NCBI GenBank assembly: GCA_900550235.1
Contig: URRQ01000074.1
Location: 1 to 5,356, forward strand
Origin: an uncultured Lachnospiraceae bacterium
GTDB taxonomy: Bacteria > Bacillota > Clostridia > Lachnospirales > Lachnospiraceae
Direction: 5' to 3'
DNA length: 5,356 nt
In this document: positions 1 to 5,194 of the stretch, in pieces
Position numbering within the stretch: the first letter of the stretch is position 1
Layout of the letters: every line of letters begins with the position of its first letter
Position numbers and translations under genes: made by a program
The notes under the pieces: generated by a model
Seen by the model: the letters and a program-made list of their open reading frames with translations, nothing else
Told to the model about the DNA's origin: nothing
The model's database searches: none

Positions 1-60
1 AAGGCTGACGTTTTAATTCCAGCGGAAAGCAACACAAACCAAATCGTCATGGTAAGAAAT
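1..60 (+). other. Unassigned left flank of the intron fragment, possible 3' part of a broken gene
   Basis: Frame 1 is open from the window edge to a stop at 196-198 and begins with residues reading KADVLIPAESNTNQIVMVRN. The first ~20 residues look protein-like, and the pattern (ADVLIPAES, then a hydrophobic strand, then RNG) faintly recalls the C-terminal barrel of membrane-fusion/RND adaptor proteins. The same frame loses protein character after about position 60, where intron-like sequence seems to begin. It could instead be the upstream exon of the oxidoreductase whose 3' end lies at 578-1006, but I see no match to the segment expected there. Assignment is left open. Confidence 0.25.
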
Positions 61-207
61 GGTTTGCTTCTGCGGGGTCAAAGAGCACTTTATGTTTTAC
101 ATTGTGATTATTCAGTCAACTGGGGAGAGCCTATTGTTTCTTGCCATTGCAAGTATGGCAAACAACTGCAAAACAGGAGAATGTCAAAAGAACAGTAGGC
201 AGTCGGA

Positions 208-260
208 TAGCTTCATAGTACTGAAGAAGTTGGGTAATGCCAACGGAGGAAAGGGAGCTA
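208..260 (+). ncRNA. Domain IVa-like stem-loop of the intron fragment
   Basis: TAGCT at 208-212 pairs perfectly with AGCTA at 256-260. Inside it, GTTGG (229-233) and CCAAC (240-244) form a 5-bp hairpin with a 6-nt loop. The GGAGGAAAGGGAG tract that would serve as ribosome binding site for the maturase lies on the 3' side of this structure (245-257). In LtrA-type introns, domain IVa is the maturase's high-affinity binding site and overlaps the maturase ribosome binding site, so binding represses translation. The arrangement here fits that model. The pairing is seen in the sequence; the domain assignment is inferred. Confidence 0.45.
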
Positions 261-267
261 CATAATA

Positions 268-585
268 ATGGTCTTTCTGAGGACACATCAACCGTACTCA
301 GGGACGGAGGTATTGATGGAAACGAAATTAGAAAGAATAGCAGAAATATCGGCAAATTCGCCGAGACCAGAGTTCACATCGTTGTATCATCTAATCAATA
401 AAGAAATGCTTTTGCAATGTCACAAAGAATTAGACGGAAACAAAGCAGTCGGTGTTGATGAGATTACTAAGAAAGAGTACGGGAGAAATCTGGAGCAAAA
501 CATAGATGACTTGGTAGAAAGACTGAAAAGAAAATCATACAAACCACAGCCATCAATTAGGGTATATATCCCTAAAAGCAATTAA
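268..585 (+). pseudogene. ltrA: Group II intron reverse transcriptase/maturase, N-terminal fragment
   Basis: About 105 codons match the start of LtrA-type intron-encoded proteins. The recognisable blocks are the N-terminal METKLERIAE, FTSLYHLIN, the ECH-like QCHKELDGNKAVGVDEITKKEYG block, LVERLKRKSYKPQP and the VYIPK strand. The frame then hits a stop at 583-585, where the family would continue with a GKLRPLGIP-type motif. All later parts are missing: the YADD catalytic RT motif, the maturase X/thumb domain and any HNH endonuclease. Intact proteins are roughly 400-600 residues, so under a quarter remains. The start is uncertain. ATG 268 follows the AAGGGAG tract in the RNA stem; ATG 316 has GGAGG at 306-310 with ideal 5-nt spacing and gives METKLERIAE as the N-terminus. 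No reverse transcriptase or maturase function is expected. Confidence 0.85.
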
Positions 586-1006
586 GAAAAAGAATGTTGG
601 TCAAAATGTAATCATTGTTGGTGGAGGATTAACCGGTTGTGAAATCGCTTATGATTTATATTTGCAGGGGAAAAATCCAATCATCATCGAAATGAAAAAA
701 GATCTTATTGCTGTCCCAGGGGTATTTCTCGCAAATAGCTCATACCTTCGTGACTTCTTCAAATTACATGAAGTTCCAGTTTATCTGGAAACAGCTGTGG
801 ATTCTATTACAGAAGAAGGTGTTATTATTAAACGTAAAGATGGCAGCAAAGAAGTTATTCAAGGTGATGATGTGATTATGTCTGTTGGTTATCTTCCATC
901 ACCACTTGAGAATAGTGGAAAGTTACCACTTGTTGGTGACTGCAAAAAGGTTGGAAATCTTCGTACGGTTATTTGGGGTGCGTGGGATGTTGCAATGAAT
1001 TTTTAA
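578..1006 (+). pseudogene. FAD/NAD(P)-dependent oxidoreductase of the 2-enoate reductase type, C-terminal fragment
   Basis: Frame 2 from about 578 to the TAA at 1004-1006 encodes the nucleotide-binding C-terminal part of an NADH:flavin oxidoreductase of the old-yellow-enzyme/2-enoate reductase group (relatives include FldZ and BaiCD/BaiH). Visible are a Rossmann dinucleotide motif GGGLTGCE (620-643), a short strand ending in an acidic residue (IIIEM), a VPGVFLANSS block, a (I)MSVGY strand, and the terminal VGDCKKVG...WGAWDVAMNF block in which the FAD-binding GD is conserved. The N-terminal FMN TIM barrel (~370 residues) and the 4Fe-4S cysteine cluster are gone, so only ~140 of ~640-670 residues remain. 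No start codon with a ribosome binding site opens this frame; TTG 662 lies inside the Rossmann fold. It is a remnant. The reading frame is intact to the stop, so the loss looks fairly recent. Confidence 0.8.
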
Positions 1007-1015
1007 TTAACTGAA

Positions 1016-1068
1016 AACACAGAGAGCTTCTCAGTATTAGAAAACTGCTATGAGAAGCTCTCTGTGTT
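1016..1068 (+). terminator. Perfect 18-bp inverted repeat after the oxidoreductase remnant
   Basis: Bases 1016-1033 (AACACAGAGAGCTTCTCA) and 1051-1068 are exact reverse complements around a 17-nt loop, 9 bp after the stop at 1006. On the + strand the stem is followed only by TTGTTGTAAAA, a poor U-tract. On the - strand it is followed by TTTTC. It most likely ends transcription of the oxidoreductase gene, possibly in both directions. The promoter of the next gene starts within 2 bp of the right arm, so the hairpin also insulates the regulator gene. Confidence 0.65.
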
Positions 1069-1069
1069 G

Positions 1070-1098
1070 TTGTAAAAGGGGTTGTTTTTAGATATAAT
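1070..1098 (+). promoter_or_regulatory. Sigma-A-type promoter for the TetR-family gene
   Basis: TTGTAA at 1070-1075 (4/6 to the -35 consensus) and a perfect TATAAT at 1093-1098 are separated by exactly 17 bp. This would start transcription near 1105 and leave a leader of about 25 nt to the ATG at 1130, with a GGGGG ribosome binding site at 1117-1121. The -35 abuts the terminator stem. I see no clear operator dyad overlapping it, so autoregulation is not evident here. Confidence 0.65.
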
Positions 1099-1129
1099 GA
1101 TTGTAGTGTTGCAGATGGGGGCAATAAAG

Positions 1130-1696
1130 ATGAATAGAACAAAACATGAAATTATTGTAGCATTTTGGCAGTTGTTAGAGAAAAAGCCATATAATAAAAT
1201 TACGGTACAAGATATTGTAGATCATTGCCATGTAAACAGAAATACATTTTATTATCATTTTCAAGATATTCCATCTCTTACGGAATGGTCAGTTGAAACA
1301 TGGTCAGATGAGGTTATTAAGAATCAAGTAGTCTTTGAATCCTTAGAACACTGTATAATCTATATGGCAGAAGAATGTATGAAAAGGAAAAAAGCGTTAT
1401 TACATCTGTATCGTTCTTCCAAAAAAGATTATTTTTTGGGATATCTAAATAAAGTAGGTAATCATGTTATCTGTACATATATAGAAAACAGAACCGGAAA
1501 TATGTCGCTTATTGAAAATAAAGCAGAATGTTTGATAAGGTATTATAAATGTATATTAATAGGGATCATACTTGACTGGATGGAGAATGATGCATCATAT
1601 GATCTTATTGAATTCTGCCAAGAATCTTGTGAACTGTTTTCCGGTTCTGGTGAAAAGGCATTACTTAAATGCATAATTCCTCAGGATAAGTGCTGA
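1130..1696 (+). CDS. TetR/AcrR-family transcriptional regulator (DhaS-like branch)
   Basis: A 188-residue DNA-binding regulator. The N-terminal TetR helix-turn-helix spans about residues 6-50: ITVQDIVDHCHVNRNTFYYHF (residues 24-44) carries the recognition helix and the hallmark T-F-Y-Y-H-F. The rest, from about residue 55, is a helical ligand/dimer domain of the kind found in the DhaS-type TetR_C branch, with no recognisable ligand signature. ATG 1130 is chosen over the upstream TTG 1082 because of the GGGGG site at 1117-1121, the MNRTKHEI start expected for the family, and the promoter -10 at 1093-1098, which falls inside the longer frame. The gene converges with, and overlaps by 32 bp, the degV-type gene on the other strand. 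Likely targets are the divergent region at 2538-2745 and possibly itself; this is inference from proximity. Its AT content is higher than that of the radical SAM gene. Confidence 0.85.
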   Translation: MNRTKHEIIVAFWQLLEKKPYNKITVQDIVDHCHVNRNTFYYHFQDIPSLTEWSVETWSDEVIKNQVVFESLEHCIIYMAEECMKRKKALLHLYRSSKKDYFLGYLNKVGNHVICTYIENRTGNMSLIENKAECLIRYYKCILIGIILDWMENDASYDLIEFCQESCELFSGSGEKALLKCIIPQDKC

Positions 1697-2537
1697 TGCC
1701 CATTCCAAAAGCATTTGGCCCAGTGTGACAGGTGATGCTGAATGTTAATGGATCATATTGGAGAGGGGCATCAGCAAACACCTGTATTGCTGAAAGATAC
1801 CATTCCTTGGCATCTTTCTCATCTGAAAAACTTCCTGTAATTCCAATTCTTAATTTTCTTCCCTGTGTCAAATAGTCAAGGCTTTTTTCTTTCATTATTT
1901 TGATAAGTTGTTTTTGACATTTCTTATTACCACGCATTTTAGCATAGGAATCAATTTTCTCCCCTTGAATAGTCAAAAGCGGTTTTATATTCAAAACAGA
2001 TGCTATAGCGGCAGCACCTGGGGTGAGTCGTCCCCCTCGTTTTAAATATTCGATATCATTTACCCCAACAAAAATAATGGATTGAAAGGCATTTCTTTCT
2101 AAGATCTCCTTGATTGAAGCAGCAGAGAAGCCTTGATTTTTGAGTGCAACAGCATCCATGACCGCATGTCTTTGTGTGACTGAAATACGGTGTGCATCTA
2201 CTACATATACGGCGCCGTTATAATCCTCAGAGAGCATACAGGCAGTTTGGGAAGAGCTGCTTAATCCGCTGGACATCGGAATGTAAATGATATCATCATA
2301 TTTGCTTTCTAATAGTTTGTCCCACATTGTTTCCAAATCAGTGGGTGCAGGCTGTGAAGTTGTAACATGATCTTTATCCATTAAATGCTGTAAAAGTTCA
2401 GAATACGAAATATCCAATCCTTCATAGAATGAAATTTCATTTATTAGAATAGGCATAGGAATGATATGAATATTCAATGTCTCAGCTTCATCAACTGCTA
2501 TACCACAGTTACTATCTGTTGCAATGGCTGTTGCCAT
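1665..2537 (-). CDS. DegV family (FakB-like) fatty-acid-binding protein
   Basis: A 290-residue cytoplasmic protein of normal DegV length. DegV/FakB proteins hold a single fatty acid. Some hand it to a FakA-type, DhaK-related kinase for acyl-phosphate formation; others have unknown roles. Visible signatures, numbered from the chosen start, are IATDSNCGI (5-13), TSQPAP (60-65), the IPMSSGLSSS loop (86-95) that normally contacts the lipid carboxylate, and VDAHRIS (113-119) in place of the commoner VDS. GGRLTP (168-173) and VLNIKPLL follow. ATG at 2535-2537 is preferred, because GGGAG at 2547-2551 then lies 9 nt upstream. The alternative ATG at 2544-2546 adds three residues but leaves almost no spacing. 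No fakA-like kinase lies in the window. The 3' end overlaps the end of the TetR gene by 32 bp. It is divergent from the HdeD/radical SAM operon, so one control region could serve both. Confidence 0.9.
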   Translation of the reverse strand: MATAIATDSNCGIAVDEAETLNIHIIPMPILINEISFYEGLDISYSELLQHLMDKDHVTTSQPAPTDLETMWDKLLESKYDDIIYIPMSSGLSSSSQTACMLSEDYNGAVYVVDAHRISVTQRHAVMDAVALKNQGFSAASIKEILERNAFQSIIFVGVNDIEYLKRGGRLTPGAAAIASVLNIKPLLTIQGEKIDSYAKMRGNKKCQKQLIKIMKEKSLDYLTQGRKLRIGITGSFSDEKDAKEWYLSAIQVFADAPLQYDPLTFSITCHTGPNAFGMGISTYPEELCI

Positions 2538-2581
2538 TTTCCTCATCTCCCTCTTTTATAATTTCTCTTTCACTATATTTT

Positions 2582-2612
2582 ATAATAGTTGCTTATTATA
2601 CTCCATAGTCAA
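2582..2612 (-). promoter_or_regulatory. Candidate promoter for the degV-type gene
   Basis: Read on the - strand, TTGACT (2607-2612) and TATTAT (2582-2587) each match consensus at 5/6 but are 19 bp apart, which is long. A perfect TATAAT also sits at 2595-2600 on this strand, with only a weak -35 (CTGCCT, 2618-2623) at 17 bp. Either would give a leader of roughly 40-50 nt. Promoter activity is likely in this AT-rich stretch; the exact pair of hexamers is undecided. Confidence 0.4.
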
Positions 2613-2624
2613 ATATTAGGCAGA

Positions 2625-2670
2625 TATCCAAAAAATGAACAAAAGAAAAGAAACGTCCAATTTTTGGATA
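2625..2670. promoter_or_regulatory. Nested dyads, candidate operator in the divergent control region
   Basis: TATCCAAAAA (2625-2634) and TTTTTGGATA (2661-2670) form a perfect 10-bp inverted repeat with a 26-nt spacer. The right arm also lies inside a second, compact dyad TCCAA-N3-TTGGA (2656-2668). A further TCCATT (2686-2691)/AATGGA (2719-2724) pair follows. The set lies between the candidate degV promoter and the HdeD promoter, the place expected for an operator controlling both. The TetR-family protein encoded at 1130-1696 is the obvious candidate binder. The symmetry is seen; its use as an operator is inferred. No T-tract follows, so a terminator is unlikely. Confidence 0.45.
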
Positions 2671-2689
2671 ATCACCCCTATTTTGTCCA

Positions 2690-2718
2690 TTGCCGAAATC
2701 TTCTGTTTCAATTAAATT
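2690..2718 (+). promoter_or_regulatory. Candidate promoter for the HdeD-radical SAM operon
   Basis: TTGCCG (2690-2695) and TAAATT (2713-2718) are separated by 17 bp, each matching consensus at 4/6. A start near 2725 would give a leader of ~20 nt before the TTG codon. The modest match would suit a regulated promoter, and it lies inside the TCCATT/AATGGA pair noted at 2686-2724. No better pair is visible between 2640 and 2730. Confidence 0.35.
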
Positions 2719-2729
2719 AATGGATATAC

Positions 2730-2737
2730 GGGAGGTG
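2730..2737 (+). promoter_or_regulatory. Ribosome binding site deciding the TTG start
   Basis: GGGAGGTG lies 8 nt before TTG at 2746. This strong site and its correct spacing are why the non-ATG codon is accepted as the start. The next in-frame ATG (2770, residue 9) has no such site and would cut into the first membrane helix. Confidence 0.7.
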
Positions 2738-2745
2738 AGAAAAAT

Positions 2746-3264
2746 TTGATACAACTAAAGGCAGCAAAAATGGGGTATATTTTAATTTCTATAGCTTTTT
2801 ATATTTACGGGTTTTGCTGTATTATTTGTCCTGATGTGATGGAAAAAAATGGTAGATTAGCAGCGGGAATCCTTTTGATGGCATATGGAATTATAAAAAT
2901 AATTGGATATTTTTCAAAAGATCTTTATTGCCTTGCTTTTCAATATGATTTTGCATGTGGTGTTTTTTTAATCGTGTTGGGAATGATTGTGCTTTGTATC
3001 AAAAATTATAAAGATGGTTATCTGTTGGCGGGATTAGGGATTTTTATTCTTCTTGATAGTCTTCTAGCTGTCCAGACATCGTTTGATGCAAAAAGATTTG
3101 GAATGACAGAGTGGAAATGGATTTTGCTATTATCAGTATTATCTGGAATCCTGGGCACAGTAACTTTGCTATGTAAGACAATGATTCTTGCCGGGAGTGC
3201 ATTATTGGCAGAAGGTGGAATGAGACATTACATAGTTCATTGTACTGTTAAGACAGATTCGTAA
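2746..3264 (+). CDS. HdeD/DUF308 family integral membrane protein
   Basis: A 172-residue protein with about six hydrophobic helices: roughly residues 8-28, 36-56, 66-86, 90-109, 123-144 and 146-165. It has the repeated two-helix DUF308 pattern. Family-like stretches are YGIIKIIGYFSKD after helix 2, FQYDFACGVFLIVLGMI in helix 3, and the DAKRFGMTEWKW loop between helices 4 and 5. HdeD in Escherichia coli is linked to acid resistance, but the biochemical role of DUF308 proteins in Clostridia is not established, and I do not transfer the function. Translation starts at TTG with a strong ribosome binding site. The gene ends 54 bp before the radical SAM ATG with no terminator between, so the two are probably one operon. 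The tail (CTVKTDS) is short and polar, as expected for the family. The shared operon suggests the partner enzyme works at the membrane. Confidence 0.75.
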   Translation: MIQLKAAKMGYILISIAFYIYGFCCIICPDVMEKNGRLAAGILLMAYGIIKIIGYFSKDLYCLAFQYDFACGVFLIVLGMIVLCIKNYKDGYLLAGLGIFILLDSLLAVQTSFDAKRFGMTEWKWILLLSVLSGILGTVTLLCKTMILAGSALLAEGGMRHYIVHCTVKTDS

Positions 3265-3304
3265 ATGTTATGGATAGTTTTATATACTAGAAATTCAAAT
3301 GAAT

Positions 3305-3310
3305 GGGAGG
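3305..3310 (+). promoter_or_regulatory. Ribosome binding site deciding the radical SAM start
   Basis: GGGAGG lies 8 nt before ATG 3319. The frame is open further up, to ATG 3265, which immediately follows the HdeD stop. That longer start has no ribosome binding site and would add 18 residues (LWIVLYTRNS...) without family character. Confidence 0.8.
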
Positions 3311-3318
3311 ACAATAAA

Positions 3319-4674
3319 ATGAATGCAGGAAACACATTAAAGAAACTGGGGATTGAAAAGACTTTTGATTATATTTATAAAGATCCAGACAAGCATATGC
3401 CGAAGATGATGGACTGGGCAGATAAGTTTGCAGATGGAGAATTCGTTACACAGAGACGGATGATCCGTGAAGCAATCACGAATCCAGAACATCCATATTA
3501 CGAATATATTCGCCGTCTTTTCAAGGAAGTTGATCCCAATGTAACAAAGACGCTGGCAGTAAACTTCTTTATTAATTCGGCACTGGTTGGATGGAAAAAA
3601 GAAGAAGAATTGAGGGCAAAATATAACTGCAATATTCCATGGGCAATCCTTCTGGATCCGACATCTGCCTGCAATCTTCACTGTACCGGGTGCTGGGCCG
3701 CAGAGTATGGTTATAAATTAAATCTGACTTATGATGAAATTGATGACATTATTCGCCAAGGTAAAGAACTGGGTGTATATTTATATATCTATACAGGTGG
3801 AGAACCATTAGTACGTAAGAAAGACCTGATCCGTCTCTGCGAAAAGCATTCAGATTGTGTATTCCTCTGCTTCACTAATGCAACACTGATCGATGAAGAA
3901 TTTGCAGATGAGATGCTTAGAGTTGGAAACTTTGTTCCAGCCATTTCTTTGGAAGGATTTGAAGAAGCTACGGATGGACGACGTGGCGATGGGGTTTACA
4001 AGAAAGTACGCAAGGCCATGGAACTTCTTCGAAGCAAAAAATTGGTATATGGTATTTCATGCTGTTACACCAGTATGAATTATGATTCTATTGCCTCAGA
4101 AGAATTTTATGATTCTTTGATTGAAATGGGGGCATATTTCGTATGGTATTTTCATTATATGCCGGTTGGAAATGATGCGGCGCCTGAATTGCTTCCAACA
4201 CCAGAACAGCGTATGGGAGTTTACGAAAAAATCCGTAAGTATCGTGCGACAAAACCCTTGTTCGCAATGGATTTCCAGAACGATGCGGAATATGTCGGAG
4301 GATGTATCGCAGGCGGTCATCGTTACTTACATATCAATGCAAATGGAGATATCGACCCATGTGTATTTATCCACTATTCTGATTCAAATATCAGAGAAAA
4401 GTCATTGCTGGAAACACTTCGTTCTCCAATGATGATGGCTTATCATGATAATCAGCCATTCAATGACAATATGCTTCGTCCATGCCCAATGCTGGAAAAT
4501 CCGGAAAAACTTCGTGCTATGGTTGAAAAAGCAGGGGCACATTCCACCGACCTGCAATCTCCAGAAACTGCAGATCATCTATGCTCAAAATGTGATCAGT
4601 ATGCAAGAAACTGGCAGCCAGTTGCAGATAAACTCTGGAAAGAGAATAGAGCTAAACGTGAGCATAAGAAATAA
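3319..4674 (+). CDS. Radical SAM protein with SPASM-like C-terminus
   Basis: A complete 451-residue enzyme of the MoaA/NifB/PqqE-type radical SAM group. An N-terminal helical extension (~1-110, rich in charged residues) precedes the core. The 4Fe-4S/SAM cluster motif is C118-x3-C122-x2-C125 followed by W126. The SAM-binding TGGEP lies at 159-163, and the strands FTNATLID and ISLEGFEE are typical of the barrel. A C-terminal cysteine set follows: C329, C348 (GDIDPC, the SPASM-like C-x18-C pattern), C389 (RPCPMLENP), C422 and C425 (CSKC), which could hold one or more auxiliary iron-sulfur clusters. It ends in a long basic helix. No precursor peptide, RRE domain or protease is next to it, which argues against RiPP maturation. 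Its partner gene encodes a membrane protein, and the divergent neighbour encodes a fatty-acid-binding DegV. Membrane-lipid chemistry is therefore a reasonable guess, but the substrate is unknown. Codon use is less AT-biased than in its neighbours, as for a conserved housekeeping-type gene. Confidence 0.9.
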   Translation: MNAGNTLKKLGIEKTFDYIYKDPDKHMPKMMDWADKFADGEFVTQRRMIREAITNPEHPYYEYIRRLFKEVDPNVTKTLAVNFFINSALVGWKKEEELRAKYNCNIPWAILLDPTSACNLHCTGCWAAEYGYKLNLTYDEIDDIIRQGKELGVYLYIYTGGEPLVRKKDLIRLCEKHSDCVFLCFTNATLIDEEFADEMLRVGNFVPAISLEGFEEATDGRRGDGVYKKVRKAMELLRSKKLVYGISCCYTSMNYDSIASEEFYDSLIEMGAYFVWYFHYMPVGNDAAPELLPTPEQRMGVYEKIRKYRATKPLFAMDFQNDAEYVGGCIAGGHRYLHINANGDIDPCVFIHYSDSNIREKSLLETLRSPMMMAYHDNQPFNDNMLRPCPMLENPEKLRAMVEKAGAHSTDLQSPETADHLCSKCDQYARNWQPVADKLWKENRAKREHKK

Positions 4675-4806
4675 TTACAGCATTTCATTTACAACGGAAA
4701 GGTTTCTGTAAAAGAGGGGAAAGGAATATAATCTGTTGAATTAAATAGATTGTGTTTCTTTCCTTTTATATTATTAAATTTGCTAGTATTAATGTTGTTG
4801 AAGAAG
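4675..4806 (+). other. Intergenic region without a clear terminator
   Basis: Between the radical SAM stop and the VTT stub there is a weak TTACAG (4675-4680)/CTGTAA (4706-4711) pair with no T-tract, and a purine-rich AGGGGAAAGG (4715-4724) with no suitably spaced start codon in the next frame. TTGTGT (4750-4755) and TATTAA (4772-4777), 16 bp apart, could be a weak promoter for the stub. Transcription from the upstream operon may run through to the terminator at 5157-5194. Confidence 0.35.
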
Positions 4807-5055
4807 ATGAAGAAAATGAAAAACAAAAAAAGAATTGTTCCGATTGTAGCAATGGTAATTATGTGTATTGTATTTGCTATCATTGTAAGAAAATCAGGCG
4901 AACCATTATCGGTAGACACTATTTTGCGATACACTCCACAAAATAAAATATGTGCAGTGGGAATATTGCTTGGTTTTTTTGCTTTGAAAAGTTTGACGGT
5001 GGTTTTTCCATTTTCTATAAGCGTTTGTACGAATGTAAAAGACGAGTTTGAATAA
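4807..5055 (+). pseudogene. TVP38/TMEM64 (VTT/DedA-like) membrane protein, N-terminal stub
   Basis: This 82-codon stub starts with a short basic segment (KKMKNKKR), followed by one membrane helix (RIVPIVAMVIMCIVFAIIV) and the loop LSVDTILRYTPQNK. A second helix leads into FFALKSLTVVFPFSI, which resembles the VTT-domain entry (ALKSL-x-VVFP) of TVP38/TMEM64 family proteins. At about 5020 the family similarity stops, and an unrelated tail (SVCTNVKDEFE) runs to the TAA at 5053-5055. Family members are about 200-230 residues, so the conserved VTT core and remaining helices are missing. The start is uncertain: ATG 4792, 4807 and 4816 are all in frame, the frame opens at 4732, and none has a good ribosome binding site. 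It is probably a gene truncated by deletion or rearrangement. A short functional membrane peptide is possible but unlikely. Confidence 0.6.
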
Positions 5056-5067
5056 TATATTTGTCAC

Positions 5068-5107
5068 TTAACAACCTTCGTTATCCTCTTTTTAACAAAA
5101 GTCGTTA
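5068..5107. repeat. Two tandem TAAC-N7-GTTA dyads
   Basis: TTAACAACCTTCGTTA (5068-5083) and TTAACAAAAGTCGTTA (5092-5107) match at 13 of 16 positions, with start points 24 bp apart. Each is also a dyad, TAAC-N7-GTTA. They begin 13 bp after the stop of the truncated VTT gene. Paired dyads of this kind can be repressor sites or recombinase core sites; nothing here decides which, and chance in AT-rich DNA is possible. Confidence 0.35.
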
Positions 5108-5156
5108 GCGTGGGAAGAATAGCAGATATAAAAATAATATAAAGAAAATGAACATG

Positions 5157-5194
5157 AAAAGACCTTGAATGATAAATCCTTTAAGGTCTTTTTT
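5157..5194 (+). terminator. Rho-independent terminator
   Basis: AAAAGACCTTGAA (5157-5169) pairs with TTTAAGGTCTTTT (5180-5192), with one G-U pair and a 10-nt loop. The + strand run of T at 5189-5194 gives a classical intrinsic terminator. The A-run on the left side (5157-5160) could also let it act on transcripts from the right. It would end transcription from the VTT stub, or read-through from the radical SAM operon. Confidence 0.8.

Larger units (their letters stand above)
61..585 (+). mobile_element. Group II intron fragment, 5' and 3' ends not recognisable
   Basis: An LtrA-type maturase start (268-585) is preceded by ~200 bp of non-coding, structured sequence, as in bacterial group II introns, where the reading frame lies in domain IV of the ribozyme. 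I do not see a GUGYG-type 5' end. The catalytic domain V (GAGC...GAAA...GGUUC hairpin) and domain VI are absent because the element stops inside the maturase at about 575-585. The left limit at ~61 is only where protein-like coding of the flank fades. The element cannot splice or move by itself. Similarity is judged from family knowledge of Clostridia introns, not from a search. Confidence 0.55.

Noticed and set aside
59..265. Open frame over the intron RNA region, also a - strand frame at 131-355
   Set aside because: Neither has protein character or a ribosome binding site. The sequence is better explained as structured intron RNA.
662..1006. Reading the oxidoreductase as a complete 114-residue gene from TTG 662
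   Set aside because: The Rossmann GGGLTG motif lies upstream of that codon in the same frame, there is no ribosome binding site, and the main catalytic domains are missing.
2586..2745. Riboswitch or attenuator in front of the HdeD gene
   Set aside because: The likely leader is only ~20 nt and no known aptamer core or terminator/antiterminator pair is visible. The dyads fit DNA operators better.
3240..3290. Separate promoter for the radical SAM gene
   Set aside because: A TATACT at 3283-3288 exists, but there is no acceptable -35 at 16-18 bp. Co-transcription with the HdeD gene is simpler.
3337..3681. Antisense frame within the radical SAM gene, and others at 3893-4711
   Set aside because: They are shadows of the conserved radical SAM coding sequence, with no family match and no translation signals.
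3319..4674. RiPP (for example sactipeptide) biosynthesis locus
   Set aside because: No short precursor gene with Cys-rich or repeat features, no RRE domain, no protease or ABC exporter is present next to the radical SAM gene in this window.
4675..4711. Terminator after the radical SAM gene
   Set aside because: Only a 6-bp TTACAG/CTGTAA pair with a 25-nt loop and no T-run. It is too weak to call.
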